Shown in pieces: positions 13,305-24,300 of a stretch of DNA of 64,000 nucleotides. Under the pieces are notes generated by a model that saw only the letters and a list, made by a program, of their open reading frames with translations, was not told the DNA's origin and searched no databases. Each line of letters starts with the position of its first letter. The stretch's first letter is position 1. Source of the DNA: Strongylocentrotus purpuratus (Eukaryota; Echinodermata; Echinoidea; Camarodonta; Strongylocentrotidae); assembly GCF_000002235.5 (NCBI RefSeq), contig NW_022145599.1, forward strand, positions 4,672,905 to 4,736,904, read 5' to 3'. Made by a program: the position numbers and the translations under genes.

Positions 13305-13310
13305 TTTATT
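13305..13310 (-). terminator. Possible poly(A) signal of FBXW10-like gene
   Basis: AATAAA on the - strand, about 275 bases after the stop codon. Confidence 0.35.
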
Positions 13311-13582
13311 TTAGCGTTGGATATTTGAAACTGTTTTGAAGTTCGAAAGACTGTAAATATGTTATTGTGAGGAGCAAATAGACTCTTGATGTTGGATTTC
13401 TTTTCTAGACCTATTCATGAATCAATGAAAAGGATGAGGTATATAAATTATAAAACAAATATGGACTGCTCTGTAATCGGATGTTTCGCCTCAGGGGTGA
13501 TAGAAGGGCCGGTATAAACACCACCTTGGGAGTGATAATTTCCACCATCATCCTCATGAGTGGTCATTATTTGTATATTATA

Positions 13583-15302
13583 TCATTTTCTTTGAGGAGC
13601 TCTCCTTGGAGGTACACTGCTTGACCTCTTACCTCTTGCTACCTGGAGCCACATCTTTCTCTGTTTCATCTTCTCCTCTTCACTCTGCTCCTGGAAGTAT
13701 TTCTCCTGGATCCCAGTCACATACTGGAGATAATCCTGGGTCTGCTGTCTGGTCCGGACCTGAAACTCCCCGTGGTTGGTCAAGGGATCCTGGACCGGCT
13801 TCTGGATCATGCTCAGTCTTGATGTGGTCGATGGCTTCTGATGGGACTCGGATTTCTTTGTCTCCGAAGAGATACCACTACTACCTTTCCCTATCAGCAT
13901 AGGTACAATGGTCACTGGTTCTGTGTGGGATGTTGTCCAACCGTGGCTTTTCTTCTTTCGTACAGGACTGACCATGTGACTCACTTCAAACTGGGAAGTA
14001 GGAGATAACATGGATGTCCTCAACATTGATGCACTCTGGCATCGACGATCAGGGGTTTTGTTATTGGTGTGCATGTTTGCAGGCTGTCTCAACTCTGTTC
14101 TCTCTAGAACCTGTGCAGTCTGTGGTCTGATCAAGTTTGCTTTAGGAACCGTAGAAACAGTGGTCTTTGGATGAATGCTCTTTTGTGGCTTGACATCCTG
14201 TTCAACATGTTCAAGAGTCTTAACAATGATTTCTTTTGAGATAGGGGCTGTTGGAGTCTTGGGAATCGCGCCTTTCCTTGATGAAACTCTTGATATAGTA
14301 GACATCCTTGAGGAGTTTGATGATAAATTAGAGGACTTGCTTGGGGCTGCATAGCCTACATAATCAATGTGAAGTGCATTGGCAAGGGTATTGTTCACTA
14401 CTTCATTGTTCTTTTTACTTTCCTCTATGTTGCCCCAAGTCAGAAGAAGGCGATCACGTTTCACACCCTCATTAGTGATCCTCTGCTGAGAGCGCAGAAG
14501 GGACTTAGCTTCTGACAGTGAGACAGCATCATCAGCTGTCTTGTTTCGTCTCACAGGAGCACTGTGTCCTCTCATTGGGAGCTGGAACTTGGTGAACTTC
14601 AGTTGGCTGCTCTGAGTTGACATGGCTGTGGTTGGACGCTTCTCATACAATTCTTGACCAAGAGATACACTTGATGTAACAGCCTGTGATGGACCAAGAG
14701 ATACTCCTCTTGATTGTCCAGAATGTGCTGTGGTGGGTCTAGACTCTGCTATCTTAATTGATGATGCTACACCAGATGAGGATCCCGAGAGAAGCTCTGA
14801 AGACCCCTTGCTAGTCGATAAGCTAGACTTGCACCTTGAACGTCCGGTTGGTGGGCGGGAATTCACCCTGTACGTGGACGTCTGTCCCTTCATTTCAACT
14901 AGGCCCAGATCTGTCTGGGCATCAATGTTTCCAGATCGAAGACCTTGGACATTATGATACAGAGGGCCCTTCATATTCTGTGTCAGGGTGACATTAACAC
15001 ACACTTCCTGGGTCTTTTTGGCACTCTGCAAACTTCTGTTGCTCAGAAATCTTGTGCTATGAGTTAAGTTCGTCTTGCCCTTGTCCGTCTGAGCATTGGT
15101 GTGTGCAATGATTTTGGGATTTGCTGATTGAGCTAGCTGGCTTCGTTGTGCACGAACTAAGGAATAGTTTTGCTGCCGTAGAGGAGCATCCCCATAATGG
15201 TTCTTGTATCTTAGGAGCTCAATCTTCTCATTTTGATCATAGTTCCACTCAACTTCTTCAAAGCAAAGCATCAGAAGGTTGGTGATGGTTTGAAGCAACA
15301 AC
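13583..15302 (-). CDS. FBXW10: FBXW10-like exon 9 (last propeller strand and long tail)
   Basis: Begins after CATTTCAG with the closing strand LLMLCFEEVEWNYD, then about 550 residues rich in Ser, Thr, Gln, Arg and Lys with no recognised domain. An RP[TPQ]T[AG] motif recurs four times (RPPTG, RPTTA twice, RPQTA). The last 60 residues look helical and charged (QDYLQYVTGIQEKYFQEQ) and end in a basic RGKRSSSVPPRRAPQRK. Disorder is inferred from composition. Confidence 0.8.
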
Positions 15303-18300
15303 CTGAAATGTTGAAAAACATAATCAGATTATGAAGATTTTCATGGCATTTGTAAATTGACCTTTTATTACAAACTTTTGAAGAAAGTACACAGGTGAAG
15401 AAAGAAGAAAGCATGAAGTAATATGGAAATAGCAGAAACCTTACAACCAAGAATAAGATCCCTTTCATCTATAGTTACCTAGATAGAACACATATAAACG
15501 GTAATTCCTGGGAAAACTTTATACAACTAAATACTTTGATACAGTTGATACAGGTAAAATAACAATAACAAATGTGAACTTCATTTACTTAAGTCATTTT
15601 AAAGAATCAATTTAAGATAATACTTAACTTCACTTCTCATTTCCATTCTATTGTGTTTATATTATCATACAAATCATCAAAAAGGGTATTTTGTATGCAT
15701 CAAGAGCTGCCCCTGCATCATGTTTTTTTAGAGTGGTGGTCACATTCCAAGATAACAGAATAGGGACTTTTAGATCCAGTGCATTTAAAGGACGTCACAT
15801 TGCCTTAAAAGGGCAGTCCACGTTCTCGTCGTGCAGAATCTAAAAGTCCCTAATAACATACCTTTCCCCACAAGGGTTGATGGCGACGATGGGATCAGAG
15901 CGACTGTTGCCTCTCATGACCCTGAGACAGTCTCCTGTAAACATGTTCCAGATCCTCAGCTTACCATCTTCACATCCTGTTACCAGACGTAGGTAGGCCA
16001 TGTGGATACAGAGAACTGGACTGTTGGGGATGATTCAAAGAGAAAACACAGATAAAGAGATGCTTGTTGTTCTTGGGTTTTAAAGGTAAAGACCAGTTTT
16101 GGAAATGCCCCCCCCCCCCCCCTCTCAAAAAATGAAATGGAAGCTCTTATTACCAATCATGTGAAAGAATATGTTTGACTAATACATGATGATAACAAGA
16201 TTGCCGGGAAACCGCCTACTAATTGATATATTTCGTAAATTAGTTCATCTATTTGGACCAAATAGATAATACGCACATATGCGTAGTCCCATATACATCT
16301 TTCTGTGTACAGTGCTTGTAACTTTACAAAGACTGGGCTAAATTTCTTATCATTTTGATGATTCCAGAACATTGCAGTACACACCAATACTTATATGCTA
16401 GATGATCAACCTTTTCCAATCGATTCCACAACGTTTCTTTCACAATGCAATCGCATGACCAGAACTGGTCTTTATCTTTAAGGCTGACCATGTCTAAAAA
16501 GATTATTTCTGCATGGCTGTACTGTTTTTTTTAGTTGTTCATCACTGATGATTAGATGGCGCTGTTTTGTTCCTCTTCAGTGGGTATCATGTACTGTGCA
16601 GCTTCCGTTTATTTGATGGGGCGGGCAATAATTTAGGTGTCGAACATGAACAGGGTGCGAGTATTTTATTCATAATAGGGGTTAACTGTGCAGTGCTAAA
16701 CTATACTTTCTCTTCCCTTCCTCTCCAAGAGAGAGAGAGAAAGAGAGAGAGAAGGAAATGCATTGACACAGATGGAACTTAATTATGATCATATTAGGCA
16801 CAGCACTGGTGTGTCAGACAATAAAGGAAAAGAGAGTCAATTTCTGATATACATGTATGAGACGAGAATACATAAGGTGAGAAGCGAGAAATAATTATGA
16901 AGATGTTGCATTGGTATGTCTAATTAGTAAAACCAAAATTCATGATTCTTTTAATGCAATAAATGTTATTTTATTTGAATTTATTTTGTTTATCCAACAG
17001 CTGTAATCCCTAGTTCTCTCGGGCATTCAAGATATTTGTATCATGATTTATCATAAGTATTTCTGATCGGAAGTACATTGAACTCTTTAAAAATTCAAAA
17101 CTTAAATTAAAATTCACTCCCATAAAACAGTTGCAAGGGCATGGAGACAGCTGATAATACGGAACTACATTACATAACAATAAATATCTTTAAACATTAA
17201 ATATCAAAGATTGATCTGTTTTTAGAAGGAAATATAAAGCATTTTTATTATCTAAATATTAGATTCAGTATTAGGCTCTTAGTTTTGTTAGTTTGTTTAT
17301 TAGGTTAGTTACCAGTACTTCATTTCTTATTTTGTGTTCCATTTTGATGTGTTTTTATGTTACATATTGTATATCTTGTTTCCTTAAAGGGTTGGCCTCT
17401 TACAAGGTTTGTTTCCTTTTTGGCCCTGCCTTCCTCACTTTTATAATTCATCTTATGTATAATTGTCATACATTTGTCTGTTTATATATGTATTTTTATC
17501 TGTTGATCTCTTGAGGAGAAATAAATGAAACTGAAACAGAAGATGAATGCCGTCACAGTGCTATGAACACTTGTGTATACGATATAACATACAGGATGTC
17601 CATATCAAAGAAGAAGGAAAAAAAAAAAAAATTCTTACTTTGGGTGTCTTATAGCATTAATGCATCTATCATGGTTTCCTATGGCACTCCACACCAGGAC
17701 ATAGCCGTCCATACTGCCTGAGATGATATGCCAATCATCAACCTTCACGCTGGTGATGGGACCCTGGTGAGTGTTAGGATCGGGGAGACCAAGGCGGTTC
17801 AGATGCTTCGGCGACTGGTACAGTACCTGAGAGAAAATCAAAAACTCAGGTAATAATTTACAGCTCTTAAAGGGACTTGGTAACATTGTTCAGATGAGAG
17901 ATAGTGGTGCTGAGGTAGTGACTTCAATGATAGATGTACAATTAAAGATAATCTGAAAATTTGAGTGAAAACGGACCATTATTCATGGTACAAATTTGGA
18001 AAAAATGATCTGATCGATTCCTTAATTCTCCCAACTATATTATTCCAATTTTATTACATTTTAGGTGAATGTAAATCGTCACAAAGCAATAAAATGGCTT
18101 TACATTCCATTCCAGACATTTAAGTGTTGACAGATTTTTTATAGCCTGTTTTATGTCTTTTTTTCATGAAAAAACGGTTGGGAAAATTCAAAAATGGTTG
18201 GGAGAATTTACTGTTAATCACTGTTAGTGGGTGTCATGCATCGACGCCTTCAAAGAAAACCATATATATCTTCGTGGTTTGAGAATTTTTTCAGGATTTT

Positions 18301-21300
18301 CTGCATGTCAGAGGGTTAGTACAGTAGGAATATAGTACCGGTAAGTAACATTTTACAAAAATTAAGCAATTTTTTCCTCAACCTTCAACAATGTTACCAA
18401 GCCACTTTAAGACTCCTTCAGATGTGACGTATCAATCAAAACCACTGTGATTTGTAATGATGATGTTATGTATAACGCTTTACCTTTCTGTATCTTATAA
18501 CACAGAGCTCAGTGAATATGCTCAAATCCTTTGTTGCATGGACTTGCTATTCATTTACACACTTTAAAAAGCTGCTGAGGCTTTCCATGCCCTAAAGGGG
18601 GCCGGTAACTTTGTCTTACATCCTTTGAAAAAAATCCTTGATTTAGCTCATGCTGCAATGATAATTATAAACCTTTAGGTCAGTCAGTAACCCCATAACT
18701 TTTACAAGCCGATCGCCTGTCTGATTATCAAGATACTTATGATGAGAAAATCGAAAATCAAATTTTGCGTTTGCCAAACATTTTTCATAACAGTCTATTG
18801 GGGAAAACGAGTATGGTAAAACCGGTCACTCAAAGGTTTTTACTTTTGTGAGGCACTTTGAAGCGCAATATATATTTTTTTAGGGCTTCAATATAACGCG
18901 ATATCACAGACACTGATAACACGTAGGGCCGTGCATCTCAGATTTAACATTGTTAAGCGATTCCTTTAAGTCAAAGAACTCTCATAAGCAATTAAGATGG
19001 AGCAATGATTTTAACAGACACAGAGCTTATACATGTAGGACATGACCTGAAATATTCTCAAAAACTTATTGCAGAATAAGTCTGCATATATTTTGATACT
19101 TAGGAAGTTGCTTCAGAATGCTGAGTATTTGTTCTGAAATGTGATCCTTTCTTAGAGCAGTTGGAACACTTCTCAGGAAATGTTTCACCAACTTAAAAGC
19201 AGCATGAGAACAACTTGAGAACTGTTAGAACAAGGTGGCTATGTAGAACTTATTGACAACTTGTTATTAGTCACATGGCCCAATCAGTTAGGTTAGGCAG
19301 TATATTAAATGAATAATAGGGTTATTTATATAGCACCGGTATCCATCAGGTTCTGACGTTCATGGCGCTTTACTCATATTACCCTGGTCATAGCCGAGCT
19401 GCCAAAGTAACTAGTGCTCAAGCATATCAGGTACCCATTTACACCTCGGTGGAGAGTGGCAAATGTAATTTAATGTCTTGCCAAAGGACATTAGTGCCGC
19501 TGCGGGACTTGAACCCTGTACCTTGTGATCTGCAGTCGGGTGACTTATCCACTAGTCCACAACACCTCATTAAATTGATCTTCAAGACTTTACCTACCTT
19601 TAAGAGACAAGCATCCTTGATGCTCCAGACCTTGACCTTGCCTTCCTCACACCCGCTGACCACCGTGTCTTTATGGACAGACACTGCATTGATCTGATAG
19701 CGATGCTTGAAGGTACGCCAACACTTCCCTGTCTCAAAGTTCCACACTGTTTACAAGGTACAAAATGACAAGATTGATAGTTATGTTAGTGAATCAAGTT
19801 AGTTAAGTTAACTTAAGTTAGTAGTGGTGGTGGTTATTTTACCTGACTGCTAAGAAAGTATAAATGCTTGTAAGTAAGCAACCTGACGGCCGACCGCTTT
19901 AGGTCCTCTCCGAGGGACCTGGTAGTGAGGATTAATGCCTTACCAAAGGGCACGAGCACCTCGACTTGGTTTCGAACCCGGATCACCGGATTACGGGACA
20001 CTGCTCTACTCACTGAGCTATCCTTTAAAAACATACTTTTACACATAAATGTGCGCACTGCTACCTGTTGTATAACAAATGCTCATGCACCAACTGCTCC
20101 ATCCTCAATCGCGTACAATTTCCAAATGATTAACCTCAAATGTGGACCAAACACCTAACCTAATATGCAATTATAGTACCCTAACCTGAACCCTGTACCT
20201 TTTGACAAAATACAGCCTGAAACAATTGTCGCCAGGAAACATTCAATTCAATTCAATTTTCGTTTATTGTAAATAAAAACATACTGAACAAAAAGTCTGG
20301 AGACTCATACAATTCAGTTTACAAATTTTAAATACATACAAGAATAAAGAAATCAATACTTTTAGCAATCTTTATATTAATTACTGATTCTAATGAACTA
20401 TAAACAATGCAACTTCAGGCCAATTGGTCCAATTGAAACCAATTGGGGTCCCATTAAAGTCTAATGGGGCCTAGGCCAATGGGGCCAATGGGTCCAATGG
20501 GTCCAATTGGTCCAATAGGGACAATCTGGACCAATTGAAACCATCTGAAGTCCTATCAAAGTCCCATTGAAACCTGTTAAAACCTATTGAGACCAATTGA
20601 AACCAATTGAAACCAATTGAAAATTCAATTGGTGTTCAATTGGTGTTCATTTTGGTTTCAATTGGATTTTCGTCTTGGGTAATCGTGAAATAATACATGT
20701 TCTTATTATGCAGTTAAAACATTTAAATAGTAAAACATGAAGTTGTCCATAAGATTCTACATTTAATAAGTAAAGACCCCCCAAAAAGACTATTCTTAAG
20801 GTATAGGGTTTAAAATAGCTTTGGCAGATAATTTTTGAAAAGACTATAGAGTACGAAGCTGTGACATCATAAAAATCTATTTTTAGAATTTCTCAATTTT
20901 TTCTTCATTTTCCAAAAGAGCATCAAAAATAATGTCTGAATGTCGAAAACCAATTGGATATGTTAAGTATTGGCTGAGATATGACCATCTGAATAAATAC
21001 AATGTAGATGTCCTATATAGGATCGAACTCAGTGTTATATTGCTCTGGCTTGTAATGTTATGAACCAGAGCAATATAACACTGAGTTCCTACAAGAAATC
21101 TTTTTATTCAGATGGTCATATCTCAGCCAATTACATATTCAATTGGTTTTCGACATTCAGACATTATTTTTGATGCTCTTTCGGAAAATGAATAAAATTT
21201 GAGAAATTCCAAATATAGATTTTTTGATGACGTCACACTTCACCACTCTATTGCATGCTCACTGACCTTTGACCTGGTTGTCCTTGCTTCCTGATACTAA

Positions 21301-24300
21301 GGTGTTCTCGTACATGTCTAAACACAGGATAGTTCCTATATGGCCATGAAAGATCTTCACAGGACGACCACTCACGATGTCCCAACACCTAAAAAAAAAC
21401 ACAGTCATAAATGGATTGTAACTATTAGGATCACAACTGTTGTGATTTATAATGAACAATTATTCTCCAATCTGTCTTAATCTATGGTTGTCTGCAGCAC
21501 AGCTACAGATTTACAGAGTGAATTAAAAAAAATGCAATATAGAACACATTACCCAAAGCATTTCAGTTACATTCAAAGATTACGTTGGGGGAGAACAGAA
21601 TTCGCGAGTGGGAATGGAATATCACTTGATCCTCTTGAACACAGAATAGCCTTTAATTAGTCTGATACATGTATCAGCTAGAGCCCAAGAATATTGCATG
21701 TCTCAATTTAATCTACCATCTAGAGCCAGAAGGGCATTTATTCATATACTTGAACACAGAGTAATTAACACGTATATCTGGCTCTGGACAGACAATGTAT
21801 AATAGAATTCATATGCAAACTTGAAGGCAGGTCGGTGACTGATGACTTAAATATCCATATATTAACCCATTGGATACTGAATTCTCATATTCCCATATGG
21901 ATTAAAGGTAAAGACCAGTTTTGGAAACGCCCCCCTCTCAAAAAATGAAATAGAAGCTCTTATTACCTATCATGTGAAAGAATATGTTTTGACTAATTCA
22001 TGATGATACAAATTTTGCAGAGAAACCGCCTACTAATTGATATTTGGTAAAGTATTATATCTATTTGGACCTGATAGATATCGTGCATGTGTTGCGTAGT
22101 CCCATATACATTTCTACATGTACAGTGCTTGTAACTTTACCAAGACTGGGCCACATTTCTTGATGGTTCCAGAACCTTGCAGTACACACCAATACTTATA
22201 TGCTCGATGATCAACCTTTTCTGATCGATTCCATGTTTCTTTCACAATGCAATCGTATGACCAGAACTGGTCTTTATCTTTAAACAGTAATCAGCACCCA
22301 CTTCCCATATGCAAGGTTAAATGTACTTTCCAGGCAATTAAAGCATGAGATAAAAATATGACAAATTTCAAGAGGAGATCTTTTTTATCTGAAGAACTCA
22401 CCTGATACTGGTATCATAGCTCCCACTCATGACAAACCCTCTAGCTTCATTGATATAGAGTGACTTGATGGAGCCTGCATGTCCAGTGATAATAGGACCA
22501 GTCTCTTGACCACTGATACAATCAATGAATCTCACATGACGGTCAAATGATCCAATGGCCACTAACTGACCAAAGTTGTAATTGACCACCCTGTTGATGT
22601 CCTCTCTGTATAAAACATGAAGGAAAAAATCACAGAATAATCCTCACAAATACTCTAAAATATATTCAGTTTTTAATGGCTTTGCATGGTTTTAATAACT
22701 TATATGAATATGGTTTTAATCAAGTAGCATTGACCTGATCAAATCTTCCAAATGGCACATGTATGCAACAAAACTTACCGAAGAAGTGCTAACTACAATT
22801 TCCTGCAATCAATATCAAGACTTCAAATATAATCATTCTAATTAAGGACATATCCAACCGCCACCACAGTGCAACTGGTCCCTGACATTAAATGTTCAAC
22901 TTGAATATCATGACTGTTTTACTTTTTTTACAGATCTGGATTATGTGTACCCCGCACGCATCGGCGAGACTCAGGTTTTCTTTTGTACCCAGAGAGATAA
23001 ACTTTTTTTCCTGTATCATTTTTCTGACACACATTTGCTTTAAAACTTCTTTTGTATTTTCTTCTTTTTTTTTGGTCACATAATGTACAATTGCCATTGT
23101 ACGCTTCTTTTAATTGTTATGAATAAAAGTGTAAACAAGAGCGTTATGAATTACAATGAATGGTGGAAGGAGAATCTAAACTCACTGGTCACTAAGCACC
23201 ATGACATTGTAAGCCCCACAGTAGATATTCCTTTCCTCCATTGCCACATCTCGAGTAACAACACCGCTGTAGGATGCCTCCTGGTTGATATCACTCTTGA
23301 AGTTCATCTCCTCCGGAGGTACGTCCGCTAGGAGGACGTCGTAGGAATCCCCCGCCAAGCGAGGGACTGCAATGTCTACATGCTTGGCAAACATGGGGTT
23401 CCCTCCTTTAGCTGATGAGCCCTGGTGAAACGAAATGACAATTTATTTATTGCTTCAAAATCTGTACAATTAAGCTACTGTTACTGCATTAGACTTTTAT
23501 GTATATATCACAAAGTTCAGGTTGTACCAAAATTTAGATTCTTAAACCTTAGCTCTTTGTTGAATTTCCAACATATCACAGAAAGTAGTCGAAGAGTTTT
23601 GAGAAAAAAAATACCAGTATTCATTAGCTATTTTTTTGTAATGCAGAGAAGTATATAACAAGCAAACATTCACAGCTAAAGCCAGGGTAATAATATGATA
23701 CTTTGTATTAAGTGCAGTGCAGTGTATTCATAATAGCTGCGCTATATAAATGGACCTATTATTATCCATATACACATGTCACAATCTATATAATATTTGC
23801 TTCCCATTAGCATAAAATATATAGATTAATTTGGGGACATATTTATTTACAAAAGTATTTTTTTAAAGGCTCAATCAATAAGTTCCTTGTTTGAACCCTA
23901 TACCTGGAGACATACCTGCATGAGCATGACCTCTTCCCATACGATCTGCCTCAGCTTCATGTCTTCCTCCACCTCCTTGGAGATATAACACCAGTGAGGG
24001 CTCACTCTGCCGCAGTGCATTAAGTCCTCGTAGTCCAGGAAGCTCAGGATGTACTTGGAGAGGTGGACCGGCAGCTCCCTGACAAAATCCACATTCTGTC
24101 TGATCCCTGATAGAGCTTTACCCATGGCGGGGAGCACCACGCAGGTAGGATCCAGGGAGACGAGGCTGGCCGAGCAAGAGATGCTGCTGCTGATGTCTCC
24201 CGGCTCAGACTCATCCTCCACGGTGATGTGATCAGGGGCGAGGGAGCTGTTCTCCTCCCGGGGAAAGGGGCTGATGGGATGAGAGTACGCAGAGGAGGCG

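Noticed and set aside
13606-13902. 98-codon + strand frame over the FBXW10-like last exon
   Set aside because: Antisense shadow of the well-supported - strand exon.
19500-20023. tRNA-like A and B boxes on the - strand
   Set aside because: Heads of SINEs: acceptor stems do not pair and a SINE body follows, so they are not tRNA genes.
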